Shown in pieces: positions 23,551 to 32,892 of a stretch of 64,000 nt of DNA. Below the pieces are notes generated by a model, which saw nothing but the letters and a program-made list of their open reading frames with translations, did not search any database and was not told the origin of the DNA. The position numbers and the translations under genes are program-made. The DNA comes from Lachnospiraceae bacterium (lineage in GTDB: Bacteria; Bacillota; Clostridia; Lachnospirales; Lachnospiraceae): positions 62,001 to 126,000 of the forward strand of contig CAJTHM010000020.1 in the NCBI GenBank assembly GCA_910576125.1, in the 5' to 3' direction. Each line of letters opens with the position of its first letter. Position 1 is the stretch's first letter.

Positions 23551-25203
23551 TCAGACCGCCTCCTCCCCGTACTGCATCACAAAACGCTCCATTTCCTCCG
23601 CCTCCCTCTCAAACCGGTAGGACACCTGCAAGGTCTCCGAGTCCATGACCTCCACCCGGTCAATGAGGACCGCCGCCAGCCCCCGCTCAAGCCTCTCCAC
23701 GCCCTTATACCGCTTCAGCGCATCGACCCATTCCTGCCCGGCCGTCCGCCCAGTCCGAAGGCCAGCTTTCTCCTTTTCCAGGGACATAATGGAATCCTCT
23801 ATCCTGGCCGCTTGCTCCTGATACTGCTCCCGAAGCATGGAATACTCTTCCTTCGTGAGGATGCCGTCCTTGAAATCCTCATACAGGTTCTTCCGCCTCC
23901 TGCCGCATTCCTCCGCCTCTTCCCTCAGCTTCGCAATCCGGCTTTCGACCTTCCCCACATCAGGCGCCATCCCCGACACCCTGCCAACAATCTCCGCCGC
24001 CTCGGACAGCATCAGCACCTTTCCGATAAAAGTCTGCATCAGCGCCAACACGCTCTCCTCCAGCTTCTTTGCGGAAAAGCTGTGGGATGAGCAGGAATCC
24101 CTGTCCCTCTTATGCCCGGAGCAGACATAATACACATACCTCTTATTCCCGGAAGAGACCGTCTTGCGTACCATCGGCTCCCCGCAGCCTCCACAGAACA
24201 CCATCCCGGCCAGCGGGAACACCCGCCCTTTCTGCGGCGACACCCTTGTATCCCTCGCAAGCAGCGACTGCACCAGTTCAAACTCGCTCCTGCCCACAAT
24301 CGCCTCATGGGCATCCTCCACACGGACCCATTCGCTCTCGTCCTTATACATGCGCTTCTTGACCTTATAGCTCGGCGTGGTGCATTTCCCCTGGACCACC
24401 GTACCGACATACACCTCATTCTTCAAAATCCGCAGGACCGCATTATAGCTCCACTTCGGCTCCATGCCCTTCTGGAAAGAGCTTTCCAACCGGATGCCGA
24501 TGCTCCGCTTATACTGGAGCGGCGACAGGATGCCGTCACGGTTCAGCTTGTCTGCTATCGCTTTCAGGCTGCATCCGGCCAGCTTCATGTCGAAGATATC
24601 CCGCACCACACCCGCCGCATATCCGTCCACCACCAGATGGTTCCTATCTTCCGGATCCTTCAGGTACCCATAGGCAGCAAACGCCCCAATATACTCCCCG
24701 TTCCTCCGCTTGACCTCCATATGGCTCCGTATCTTCACGGAAATGTCCCTGCAGTACGCATCATTGATGAGGTTCTTGAACGGGATGACCATGTCGTTCC
24801 CATACTGCTCGTCCAGACTGTCATACCCGTCATTGACGGCAATGAAACGTACCCCAAGCATGGGAAATATTTTCTCAATATACCTCCCGGACTCAATATA
24901 GTTCCTCCCAAACCGGGACAGATCCTTTACGACCACGCAGTCAACAGAACCTTCCCGGATGTCATCCAGCATCCTCTGGAATTCTGGCCTTTGAAAATCA
25001 ACGCCGCTCCACCCGTCATCCACATACACGGAATAGACCTGGATCTCGGCGTGGGACCCCAGATAGTCCATGACCAGCTCTTTCTGGTTGGAGATGCTGT
25101 TGCTGAAAGCCCTGCCGCCCTCCGCAACATCACCTTCCTCCCTGGACAGCCGCAGGTACACAGCTGCATGATATGTTTTAGAAATAGAATCTAACGCTCC
25201 CAT
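23551..25203 (-). CDS. large serine recombinase 3 of 3 (prophage)
   Basis: A 550-aa protein. I start it at the ATG at 25203 (MGALDSISKTYHAAVYLRLS), 7 bases after AGGAGG; an upstream extension is open but has no ribosome site. The resolvase domain keeps the catalytic Ser (YLRLSREEGD) and KDLSRFGRNYIESGRYIEKI. The zinc ribbon is MVFCGGCGEPMVRKTVSSGN plus CSGHKRDRDSC. It is the first gene of the three-recombinase operon, about 200 bases downstream of the DUF6870 gene. Confidence 0.9.
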   Translation of the reverse strand: MGALDSISKTYHAAVYLRLSREEGDVAEGGRAFSNSISNQKELVMDYLGSHAEIQVYSVYVDDGWSGVDFQRPEFQRMLDDIREGSVDCVVVKDLSRFGRNYIESGRYIEKIFPMLGVRFIAVNDGYDSLDEQYGNDMVIPFKNLINDAYCRDISVKIRSHMEVKRRNGEYIGAFAAYGYLKDPEDRNHLVVDGYAAGVVRDIFDMKLAGCSLKAIADKLNRDGILSPLQYKRSIGIRLESSFQKGMEPKWSYNAVLRILKNEVYVGTVVQGKCTTPSYKVKKRMYKDESEWVRVEDAHEAIVGRSEFELVQSLLARDTRVSPQKGRVFPLAGMVFCGGCGEPMVRKTVSSGNKRYVYYVCSGHKRDRDSCSSHSFSAKKLEESVLALMQTFIGKVLMLSEAAEIVGRVSGMAPDVGKVESRIAKLREEAEECGRRRKNLYEDFKDGILTKEEYSMLREQYQEQAARIEDSIMSLEKEKAGLRTGRTAGQEWVDALKRYKGVERLERGLAAVLIDRVEVMDSETLQVSYRFEREAEEMERFVMQYGEEAV

Positions 25204-25405
25204 ATGCAATCCTCCTGTCCTGTTCTTCCTTATCCGGTGCCCAATCCGGATAACCCAGAAAACCAGAGGCCGCACAGGCAATAGTCCTTTAGGATTCCAA
25301 CTTACCACGGATTCCATGGCATTTCCATGACTTGGGGCAATGTCCTGCGGACTTCCTGCAATGTCCCAGATTCACAGCGTCCGAAGAGTCATAGACTCCG
25401 AAGAC

Positions 25406-25645
25406 TCAAAGAGTCCTTGCGAACTGCTCAAACCGCTCCCTCAGCGATACCCCGTCATTGCTGTACACATTCTTGACCACGACATTCCCGACGCGGAAAC
25501 AGTACGGATTCTTCACCTGCCGGACGAACTCCCTAAGCCGCTCCTCCTTCGGCATGCCCTCATCAATATGAATCTGCGTCACATCCACCAGCGAATCCCG
25601 GTCAACCGTCCTCGCATCCACTGCTCTCATCTCTTCAAACGCCAT
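25406..25645 (-). CDS. DUF6870 family protein
   Basis: A 79-aa acidic protein (MAFEEMRAVDARTVDRDSLV, then GMPKEERLREFVRQVKNPYC and FRVGNVVVKNVYSNDGVSLR), recognised as the small DUF6870 type found in Clostridia phages and mobile elements. The ATG at 25645 follows GGAGGTGCGGT. It is the first recognised gene after the early-motif copy at 25717-25752 and lies upstream of the recombinases. Function unknown; its position suggests a role tied to integration or excision. The 200-base gap to the recombinases holds GACTC/GAGTC inverted repeats overlapping its stop. Confidence 0.7.
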   Translation of the reverse strand: MAFEEMRAVDARTVDRDSLVDVTQIHIDEGMPKEERLREFVRQVKNPYCFRVGNVVVKNVYSNDGVSLRERFEQFARTL

Positions 25646-25716
25646 ACCGCACCTCCAGATTTATGAAAGAAGAAGCCCGAATTTTTCCGGCATCCACCGC
25701 CAAACAGCATCTCCTT

Positions 25717-25752
25717 CACTATCCTTTGGACAAAGTTTCATAAAATTGACGG
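25717..25752 (-). promoter_or_regulatory. early motif, copy 1 (GTCAA-N14-GTCCAAAGGATAG)
   Basis: Read on the minus strand, CCCGTCAA, 14 bases, then GTCCAAAGGATAGTGAAGGAG. It lies 72 bases upstream of the DUF6870 start and precedes the recombinase operon. The same motif with the same spacing occurs at 54199-54233 and 54313-54348. A short frame (MLFGGGCRKNSGFFFHKSGG, 27 aa) starts right after it. Confidence 0.6.
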
Positions 25753-25767
25753 GAATCCTTTATCCAT

Positions 25768-25801
25768 TAAAAAAACTGCGGCACCATCAAAAGCGCCGCA
25801 G
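25768..25801 (-). terminator. rho-independent terminator ending the late (lysis) operon
   Basis: On the minus strand CTGCGGC pairs with GCCGCAG around a 10-12-base loop, followed by T7. It lies 25 bases after the amidase stop codon, so it separates the late operon from the integration genes. Confidence 0.85.
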
Positions 25802-25825
25802 ACAACATCCATCCCCCATACTCAA

Positions 25826-27184
25826 TTATACCTTCTCCGCATAGTCAAGGCTGATCCAGCCATCCCTCTGTTCCCGGTAAGCTTTCAAAAGCCCCCATCG
25901 GGACGCCCCAACACCGTCCGCCTCCTCTATGACAGTAAATATCCCAACCCCTGTATACCTTCCAGATTCCACATGGTTCGTTCCGGGACCTCTGCGAATG
26001 TTCAAATCAGGGATGGACACCCGCACCCGGTAAGGCTTGAATTCCTCCTTATGCCCCACAGCATCTGTTATGCCAGAGATACGATCCAAAATTCCCAAAA
26101 TCTTCCCACCATAACCTTTCCCGGCGGCCCATCCTTTCCTGTCAGGGTTCTCCTTCTGCCCAAGCCATTCCACATACTCCGCACATCCCCTCACAACATA
26201 CCTGAACCGTGGGTCAACACAGGCATTTTCAAGCTCCCCCTTAGAAGCATAAGCCTTCAAATGCTGCACCTGCGCCCGGATGCCCAACTGCGGCGTATCA
26301 AAAGAATTCCCTTTCACCCCGTTTGAAGCCACCCCCATACCGCAGAAATTATTCTGCCCCACAGTGACCGCAGAGCCGGTAAAGGTAAAATTCCCCGTCT
26401 CAAGGCAGGACTGCGCAAAAGCGACATCACCTCTTACCCCTTCCGCCTCCCCTTCGGAAATATACAGCGGAACCATATCCAGTACGGATTGCGCCACCTC
26501 CGGGTTCTTCTCCTTAAGGTATGCCCTCATCTGCCCTACAGAGGCCACGGCCTTTCCCATAACCCTGGTATATCCGCCCATCCCTGCAGATACACCGCCC
26601 ACCGCCGCCCTGACCTCCTTACGGAACCCGTCCATCGTATAAGCCAATCCCAGCTGCCTCCACAAATGCTCCGGATCCCCATGATTGGATGCAATCCCAC
26701 TTTTATGTCCTTCCGCATGGGAAATCACCACGCCATCCGCAAGCGAATCCAGCCCAAATTCCTTACAGAGCATGGCAAAAAGCTCCACCGCCGCCTGATA
26801 AGCCCTCTTCACACAGTCCCTCGCCTCATCCAGCTTCCCATCAGCAACCCTGAAAGCCGCACCGCCCACATAAGAAATACAGGACGGCTCACACATCTCC
26901 ACTCCGATATATGAATCATTTCCACTCCCATTTTTCCCGGAACCGCAATGCCATCCCCGGTAATCCCACGGCAAAGTCTGGTAGACCCTGCCATCCAGCG
27001 CATCAATGAACCCATGCACACACGCCTTCTTATAGCTTTCCCTGTTCCATGAACGCAAAAAGGCCGATGCCCTGGGCTGGGGACAACCAACCGAATGCAG
27101 CATCAGCCCCTTCACCGTAATCTTCCGCCCCGCCGCATAACAAGGATTCCTTATCAGGAAACTCTCCACAATCCTCATGCTCAC
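25826..27184 (-). CDS. endolysin: N-acetylmuramoyl-L-alanine amidase plus glucosaminidase-like domain and SH3
   Basis: A 452-aa lysin. Residues 20-175 are an amidase_2 domain with zinc ligands in KGLMLHSVGCPQPRA and VVISHAEGHKSGIASNHGDP. Residues 225-340 resemble a glucosaminidase fold (VPLYISEGEAEGVRGDVAFA, QSCLETGNFTFTG, NNFCGMGV). Residues 390-452 are an SH3-type wall-binding domain (IPDLNIRRGPGTNHVESGRY). Two predicted catalytic domains suggest cleavage of both peptide-link and glycan bonds in peptidoglycan. The start overlaps the holin stop by 4 bases, forming a holin-lysin pair. No signal peptide is present, so release depends on the holin. Confidence 0.9.
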   Translation of the reverse strand: MSMRIVESFLIRNPCYAAGRKITVKGLMLHSVGCPQPRASAFLRSWNRESYKKACVHGFIDALDGRVYQTLPWDYRGWHCGSGKNGSGNDSYIGVEMCEPSCISYVGGAAFRVADGKLDEARDCVKRAYQAAVELFAMLCKEFGLDSLADGVVISHAEGHKSGIASNHGDPEHLWRQLGLAYTMDGFRKEVRAAVGGVSAGMGGYTRVMGKAVASVGQMRAYLKEKNPEVAQSVLDMVPLYISEGEAEGVRGDVAFAQSCLETGNFTFTGSAVTVGQNNFCGMGVASNGVKGNSFDTPQLGIRAQVQHLKAYASKGELENACVDPRFRYVVRGCAEYVEWLGQKENPDRKGWAAGKGYGGKILGILDRISGITDAVGHKEEFKPYRVRVSIPDLNIRRGPGTNHVESGRYTGVGIFTVIEEADGVGASRWGLLKAYREQRDGWISLDYAEKV

Positions 27185-27600
27185 TCGTCCCCCTTCCCGT
27201 CTTCCGCCCGGCCATGGAGCTGTGCCAGGACGTCCTTCAGCTTCTCCGGCACCGGCAGCCCCAGGCGCGCCGCATTCTCCACCAGGCTCACGCCCTCATT
27301 GGAGATATAAAAGAAGACCACCGCCGTCCGCAGCACACAGCCGCTGCCGATGACCTGCACGTCCAGGACATTGGCCATCCCCACCAGCAGGAAGATGAGC
27401 GCCTTCTTCGCAATGCCCCTAAACCCCACCTCGCTGGACAGCTTCCTGTCCGCCACGGCGCACAGCACGCCCGTCACATAATCCACCGCCACGAACGCCA
27501 CCAGCGCGTACAGCAGCCCGTCACAGCCTCCCAGGAACCAGCCGAGCCATCCCCCGACAGCCGCAAAAACCATCTGTACCGTGTTCCAGAATCCCTTCAT
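27181..27600 (-). CDS. phage holin (phage_holin_4 type)
   Basis: A 139-aa membrane protein starting MKGFWNTVQMVFAAVGGWLG at the ATG at 27600, after GGAGGGTTTCGTT. It has about three hydrophobic segments (GWLGWFLGGCDGLLYALVAF, AVDYVTGVLCAV, KALIFLLVGMANVLDV). The DYVTGVLCAV...LSSEVGFRGIAKK pattern marks the toxin-secretion/lysis holin family. It is cotranscribed with the endolysin. It should form membrane lesions that release the amidase at the end of the lytic cycle. Confidence 0.9.
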   Translation of the reverse strand: MKGFWNTVQMVFAAVGGWLGWFLGGCDGLLYALVAFVAVDYVTGVLCAVADRKLSSEVGFRGIAKKALIFLLVGMANVLDVQVIGSGCVLRTAVVFFYISNEGVSLVENAARLGLPVPEKLKDVLAQLHGRAEDGKGDE

Positions 27601-27717
27601 AACGAAACCCTCCTTCAATGAATTTTTTGTATGATAAAAGGCCGCCCGCCCCACGGCAGACAGCCCCATATCCAGATAACATCTTATTACATGCCCCCAC
27701 ACATCAGGGCACACCCG

Positions 27718-29112
27718 TCACGCCTCCTCCGTCAGCGTATAGGTAATCTTCATGGTCTTGTTCGCATCCTTCACCACCGCCGAAGCCAGGTTGTTTATCG
27801 TGGCCAGATACGGCGTCAGCAGGTACATATGCCGGTACTCGTTCCCATAGCTGCCTCCCCATCCCACCAGGAACTGCTTGTACTGGAACAGCGGCGTGGC
27901 CGCACACCCCAGCCTTGCGCTCCCCTGGGTATGGATGACCTGGCCATCCGCCGTGACCTGGAAATCCCCGCCGACCACCAGGTCCCCCACCAGCGTCAGG
28001 TACAGCTCGCAGGTCCCGGACTCACACAGCGGCTTCATCTTGGAAGTGAACCCGAACGGGATCAGCAACACATCCGCCGTGTTCGCCACATTGATTTTGT
28101 AGATCCCCTTCTTGTCATAGGCCGGCACATACAGATACCCGCCCCGCATACAGCACCGGCAGTTTCTCTCCGGATAGGTGTTGTCCATATCCCGCTCCCC
28201 CACCGCCATCAGCTTCGCGTTGGACAGCGTCCACTCCCCCTCCGTCAGGGAATAGTCCTCCTTAGAAATCTTCACCCACAGCATCTTCGCGCTCCCGGAA
28301 GAATTCCCCTCATTGGAGAACCCGTACCAGTACCCATCCTTCCCGTCCAGGAACTCCCCGTACTTCGTATAGCTGCCCAGGAACAGGAACGTCTCCGTGG
28401 CCGCCGCATGGTCCTCCAGCACCGTGTAGGTGGAATCATCCAGCTTCTCATTCAGCCCCACCGTAAAGATCGGGATGCGCACCTTCCTGACCCGCACGCT
28501 GGAATCCTCAAACGTGATGGAATACAGCATGTCATTCCCGAAATCTACCTCCACCGCCTCGAACAGCACCGCCTGCTTCGCCGTCCCCAGATTCCCGATG
28601 TCTAACATCTTAATCTTCAAAAAAGCGCTGCCATCCCCCACAATGCTCCCGTACCCATTCTGCCCGCCCTGGGCACTGGTCAGAGCCACCGCCGCGATTG
28701 TGCCGTTCCCCTGGCTCGGCGTGAACTCCCACACAAACTTATACCCATTCTCCAGCGGCTTGCTCTCCGTCTGATTCATGCTCCCCCTGGCCGTGTTCGC
28801 CGTGGTGTTCACGTTATTTGAGGCATACGCCACCGGCAGGTTGCCCGAACCCTCATAGATATGCGCTGCATCCTCCTCCAATGCCTGCGGAAAGAGCAGG
28901 ACGCCCCCGACCATGTTCGGACAGATAGGCAGCAGCACATTGTTCCACGCAAGCACATCCCCCAGTTCCTTCTCCGAATAGAACACCCCCATGGGGTTCA
29001 TTCCCAGGATGTCGTTCACCGCCTCCGTCACCATGTTCTCCTCCGTGACGCTCTCCACCTCGCCCGTCTCCACATCCGTAAGTTCCAGCACCATTGTCCC
29101 TTTCAGCTTCAT
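27718..29112 (-). CDS. phage tail/baseplate protein, unassigned
   Basis: A 464-aa beta-rich protein (MKLKGTMVLELTDVETGEVE; later KFVWEFTPSQGNGTIAAVAL and YVPAYDKKGIYKINVANTAD). Its place after the tail hub gene and before the holin is where siphophages encode upper-baseplate or receptor-binding proteins. Its start overlaps the hub gene stop by 4 bases. The repeated strand-turn patterns suggest a propeller-like or trimeric beta structure, but I do not recognise a specific family. Host recognition is an inference. Confidence 0.7.
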   Translation of the reverse strand: MKLKGTMVLELTDVETGEVESVTEENMVTEAVNDILGMNPMGVFYSEKELGDVLAWNNVLLPICPNMVGGVLLFPQALEEDAAHIYEGSGNLPVAYASNNVNTTANTARGSMNQTESKPLENGYKFVWEFTPSQGNGTIAAVALTSAQGGQNGYGSIVGDGSAFLKIKMLDIGNLGTAKQAVLFEAVEVDFGNDMLYSITFEDSSVRVRKVRIPIFTVGLNEKLDDSTYTVLEDHAAATETFLFLGSYTKYGEFLDGKDGYWYGFSNEGNSSGSAKMLWVKISKEDYSLTEGEWTLSNAKLMAVGERDMDNTYPERNCRCCMRGGYLYVPAYDKKGIYKINVANTADVLLIPFGFTSKMKPLCESGTCELYLTLVGDLVVGGDFQVTADGQVIHTQGSARLGCAATPLFQYKQFLVGWGGSYGNEYRHMYLLTPYLATINNLASAVVKDANKTMKITYTLTEEA

Positions 29113-31064
29113 CCAGTCCCCTCTCCTTCCTGCGGCAGCTCCACCGGCATCCCGAAAGCGCCTACCGCCGCCCTCCGGATGCTGTCGGAATAATATTTCT
29201 TCACCAGCTCCATTGTCTCAAAGCCCATCTCCCCGGAAAACGCCTTCGCCTGCAGCCCGCCCATGAGCGCAAACGGCTGTACATATTCCTCAACCGTGAT
29301 GGTGCCGTCCCACGCCGCGCCGGCCGCCATGCCCTGGCCGCTGATGGAAGCGATGCACCCGCCCGTCCCGATCTGCGCCGTGCCGCCCTCCATCCGCAGG
29401 TGGACATTGAACGTGTTCGTGACATTCGGCACAAGCCCGTCAATCGGATAATACAGGGAAAGGATATGCTTCCCGCTCCCCCAGGTCTCCGCCGGATAAT
29501 GCACCAGGACCTCCAAATCATTGAATTCATAGGTGACATGCGCCACTGCTTTCCCGTCCTCCGTCCAGGTCACCGGGAGCTCCACGTCCACCGTGACACT
29601 CCCCTCATCCGTCCCCGGCTCCCCGCTGCCATCCGTCCCCGTTCCAGCCTCTACCGCATCGATCCCTGCTTCATCTGCCCCGGCCTCTGCCGTACCACCG
29701 GCAGCATCCCCGTCACCGCTCCCCATGCCACCGCCGGCGGCTCCCGATACCGGGAACGGAACCACAATGCTCCCCCTCGCAGTGGCAGACCGACCCACCG
29801 GCTCCGCCGACACATCCACCAGCACCTGCCCGAAAAACTGCACATGGGTCTCCTCCTTCGCCGCGAACTCGATGCTGATGATCCTCACATTGGTCTCCGC
29901 CACCGTATAAGCGGACGCATTGGTAAAGTTGTGTATCCCGACCTTCCCCGCCTCGATTTGGTTCAGCAGCCCGGAGATGTTCTTGTCGTTCTTCGACTTC
30001 GCCTGCGCCAACCGCGGGTTCTTCCCCACGCACTTCAGCCTCTGCTTCCCGCCGATCCTACAGTCAAAAGAGGTGATACAGGCAATCTGCGCCCCGTCCG
30101 CCTGCCCGCCCGTGAACGTCAGCACGTCCCCCAGGTCCAGCGCCGGGTTCCCGATGGTGCTGGTGTCAAAAGGTACATAATTCACCGCCGCCAGGTCCAC
30201 CAGGATATTCCTGCAAAGCTGCTCCCTGGTCTCCTCCAGCCCGAACTGCAGGAGCGGGTTCACCGCCAGGTTCATGGTCAGCCCGTCATCCGGCTCCAGC
30301 GCATAATACTCCGCCGTCTGCGTCCGCAGGTTCGTGGAGCTGACCGCCGTGTACCGGGTGATGAAGTCGGAAAAGCTGCTGGTGAACCGGTGCCTGCTCT
30401 TTACCTCCATCACCGGCTCCGCCCCATACTTCCTCAGCTCCAGCTTCCCCTCCCGGTTGATGCAGAAGAACCCGCCCAGCACCTGCCCCACAAAATACAG
30501 CACGTCCCGGTACGTCCCAATGTCATTCTCCGGATAGACCGACAGCAGCTCCGCCCCGTTGGGCATCCCCTCAATCTCCTCCTTTGTATGCGCCAGCCCC
30601 ACGTTACACGCCCTGCAGCACAAATCCAGGAAAGCCCAGGCATTCCCCACGGTCTCAAACCCGTTGATCCCCTTCTCAAACCGCAGCATATAGTCATAGG
30701 CTTTCAGCTCCAGGCAGTGCGCCGTCCGGTTCGCCTCGCTGACCTCGAAGATGCCCATCGGCACCTCCTCATAACTCCCATCCGCAAGCCGCAGATGGTA
30801 GGACAGCCGCACTTCCGCCCCTTCCAGCGTGTACCGGTCCACCTGCGAAAAGAGCGTGACCCCCATCTCCGCCGCGTACACCGTCCCCAGCTCGATCTCC
30901 GCGCTGCCGCAGCACTGCGCCGTGACATACCCGCTCCCCTTCACGATATCCTCATACCCGAAAGGATAGACCGCGCCGCCCTTCGTCCTGATCTCCCCCG
31001 TCCAGTAATACCGCCTGGCATTCTCCTGCACCGCCTGCAGGAACGCACTGCTCACCGGGTACAT
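29109..31064 (-). CDS. tail hub/tail-associated structural protein
   Basis: A 651-aa protein starting MYPVSSAFLQAVQENARRYY at the ATG at 31064, 7 bases after GGAAAGGGGT. The N-terminal 350 residues resemble phage baseplate-hub proteins (YTLEGAEVRLSYHLRLADGS, VPMGIFEVSEANRTAHCLEL). Roughly residues 440-500 are a Gly/Ala/Asp/Glu-rich low-complexity linker (GSGDGDAAGGTAEAGADEAG) before a C-terminal beta domain. It is the first tail gene after the NTPase insert. No protease motif is evident. Confidence 0.75.
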   Translation of the reverse strand: MYPVSSAFLQAVQENARRYYWTGEIRTKGGAVYPFGYEDIVKGSGYVTAQCCGSAEIELGTVYAAEMGVTLFSQVDRYTLEGAEVRLSYHLRLADGSYEEVPMGIFEVSEANRTAHCLELKAYDYMLRFEKGINGFETVGNAWAFLDLCCRACNVGLAHTKEEIEGMPNGAELLSVYPENDIGTYRDVLYFVGQVLGGFFCINREGKLELRKYGAEPVMEVKSRHRFTSSFSDFITRYTAVSSTNLRTQTAEYYALEPDDGLTMNLAVNPLLQFGLEETREQLCRNILVDLAAVNYVPFDTSTIGNPALDLGDVLTFTGGQADGAQIACITSFDCRIGGKQRLKCVGKNPRLAQAKSKNDKNISGLLNQIEAGKVGIHNFTNASAYTVAETNVRIISIEFAAKEETHVQFFGQVLVDVSAEPVGRSATARGSIVVPFPVSGAAGGGMGSGDGDAAGGTAEAGADEAGIDAVEAGTGTDGSGEPGTDEGSVTVDVELPVTWTEDGKAVAHVTYEFNDLEVLVHYPAETWGSGKHILSLYYPIDGLVPNVTNTFNVHLRMEGGTAQIGTGGCIASISGQGMAAGAAWDGTITVEEYVQPFALMGGLQAKAFSGEMGFETMELVKKYYSDSIRRAAVGAFGMPVELPQEGEGTG

Positions 31065-31083
31065 GAAAACACCCCTTTCCATA

Positions 31084-31118
31084 CAAAAAGCACCAGCCAT
31101 TCCTGACTGATGCCTTTT
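31084..31118 (-). terminator. rho-independent terminator of the inserted NTPase gene
   Basis: On the minus strand GCATCAG pairs with CTGGTGC (one G-T pair) and is followed by TTTTTG. It lies between the NTPase stop (31170) and the next tail gene (start 31064), inside what should be one late operon. Confidence 0.7.
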
Positions 31119-31169
31119 AGTCTGCTATTTTCAACACAGATAACTATTTACCTCTATACTTCTTTCTAC

Positions 31170-32801
31170 TTATTTTTTACTCGTAATTTCTTCTAAAATA
31201 ACATCAATTCTATGTGTTGCCATATTATCACAGTGCGTTTTCAATTCCTTACAATAATCTAAAAGTCTATCTTTATTCTCATGATACAATACATACATAA
31301 TATTATAAGCAGTCCAATACCGTTGCTCAGTTACATCATAAATTGGAAACGATTTTTCATTATACAAAGAGTCCACATTACCTGAAATATCATTTTGGAA
31401 AAAAACATTATCCATAAACTTTCTGAGATTATATGAATACTGGAAAGCCTGATCTCCCTGTGTATTCTCAGAAAGATATTTTATATGATCAATGATTACC
31501 TTCCTTGTGACAACATTACATACATCTTTGACAACACTTTGATTTACTGAGGATTGCATATGAAATGCATTTACGCCAAATGTCAGGTAATCTATGACAC
31601 CCTTCATAACTTCATTATAAATCATTGAAATAAGTCTATCCTTGTATTCATTTTTTATTTGTCTAGTATCCAGTTGTAAATGCTCACTCCAAATAAAATA
31701 TTCATCAGCATACTGTACTATTGCCGCAATATTAGTCTCTTGTCTAATTTTTTCAGCCAAGTCAGGTAATAGCTGTTTTATTTCTTCATCTGTTTTATAA
31801 TAATTTGCTTTTCCGCCAGCTCGTATAAATACTTGATATCCAGCATCAATCTCATCAGCAGTTATATCTGTTTCATTTTTATAATATTTTTGCAACATCT
31901 CAACTATACTATTGCTTATTCGGATTCCATAGCGGTGAGCAATTCTTTTTTCGAGTGTATTATTGATTTGCTGCACAATGTTCAACGTTTCATTATCTTG
32001 AGTGTTATCAAGTTTTTTCTCATATAAGTTCTCAATCGTCTCAACTACTATAGCATAACAAACCAATCGGATTTCATCATAATATTCTTCTTTATAATTA
32101 TTTATCAGCTTCAGTCTAACATCATCATATAGATTCTGTGCCTTTTGCAGTGTTCTCAAATTCTTGACATGATGTTTGCTCAGAAAGTCCTCAATAAAAT
32201 CATGATGAATTCCTAATTTCCTCCATTCAACTGTTCCAGGACGTTCCGTAATATAATATGTCCTATCAATTACCTTTTCGCTATATTTTTTAAATATATC
32301 TTGTTGTGACAATTGTTCTATATTAGCAACCAAAATGATTTTAACGTAATTACATTTTTTTAATTCATCTATAATACCAAATACTTCTTCCAGCCTAATA
32401 TTCTCATTCATCCTTTCCATATCATCTATCACAATATAATGAATCTTATTGAAAGTTTCAGATATTTTGAGGAATAATTCTTTCTCCTGTACCAAAGATT
32501 CTATAACACTCTTCACAACAGATATTTTATTTGAAAAAAATGCAGCAACTCTTTCAACTTTAGAAAATATATTACGAATTGAGTATTTATCCTTCATAAC
32601 CAGCTGGAAAAAAACTTCATGGTATATTTTCTGGGCATCTCTCATCCCAAACATTGAAATATGACATGCATCACTCTTATTTCCCAACATTTCATTTATT
32701 GCATATGACTTGCCTACTCCCCATGGACCACTAATAAGAATACATTTGTACGGCGATTTGTCATACGACTCTATTATATCCTTTATATAATCAGCTCTCA
32801 T
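31170..32801 (-). CDS. KAP-like P-loop NTPase, candidate phage-defence moron
   Basis: A 543-aa protein with the ATP-binding core at the N-terminus: Walker A ILISGPWGVGKSYAINEMLG and Walker B HYIVIDDMERM, followed by a sensor-like strand (VKIILVANIEQLSQQD). This pattern fits the KAP/STAND class that includes the exclusion protein PifA. The C-terminal 300 residues are helical and unassigned. The ATG at 32801 follows GTGAGGTTAAGG; a GTG four codons earlier is also open. The gene is AT-rich in a GC-rich tail operon and has its own extended -10 promoter and terminator. It is not a structural gene. I infer expression in the lysogen and a defence or superinfection-exclusion role. Confidence 0.75.
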   Translation of the reverse strand: MRADYIKDIIESYDKSPYKCILISGPWGVGKSYAINEMLGNKSDACHISMFGMRDAQKIYHEVFFQLVMKDKYSIRNIFSKVERVAAFFSNKISVVKSVIESLVQEKELFLKISETFNKIHYIVIDDMERMNENIRLEEVFGIIDELKKCNYVKIILVANIEQLSQQDIFKKYSEKVIDRTYYITERPGTVEWRKLGIHHDFIEDFLSKHHVKNLRTLQKAQNLYDDVRLKLINNYKEEYYDEIRLVCYAIVVETIENLYEKKLDNTQDNETLNIVQQINNTLEKRIAHRYGIRISNSIVEMLQKYYKNETDITADEIDAGYQVFIRAGGKANYYKTDEEIKQLLPDLAEKIRQETNIAAIVQYADEYFIWSEHLQLDTRQIKNEYKDRLISMIYNEVMKGVIDYLTFGVNAFHMQSSVNQSVVKDVCNVVTRKVIIDHIKYLSENTQGDQAFQYSYNLRKFMDNVFFQNDISGNVDSLYNEKSFPIYDVTEQRYWTAYNIMYVLYHENKDRLLDYCKELKTHCDNMATHRIDVILEEITSKK

Positions 32802-32892
32802 CCTTAACCTCACTTTTGATACAAATCTACATTCATATTGTATCTAGCAGCAACCCGTCACTTACATAAATTGTTTTTCAGTCTGCAGTTCC

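Noticed and set aside
24112-25194. A 360-codon plus-strand frame opposite recombinase 3
   Set aside because: An antisense shadow of a catalytic gene with intact motifs on the minus strand; no start context.
25381-25418. GACTC/GAGTC repeat cluster after the DUF6870 gene
   Set aside because: Short stems without a T run; too weak to call a terminator or an operator.
29094-31106. A 670-codon open frame on the plus strand opposite the tail hub gene
   Set aside because: Composition is His/Arg/Pro/Leu-rich nonsense typical of the complement of GC-rich coding DNA. There is no ribosome site and no family, while the minus strand encodes a clear tail protein.
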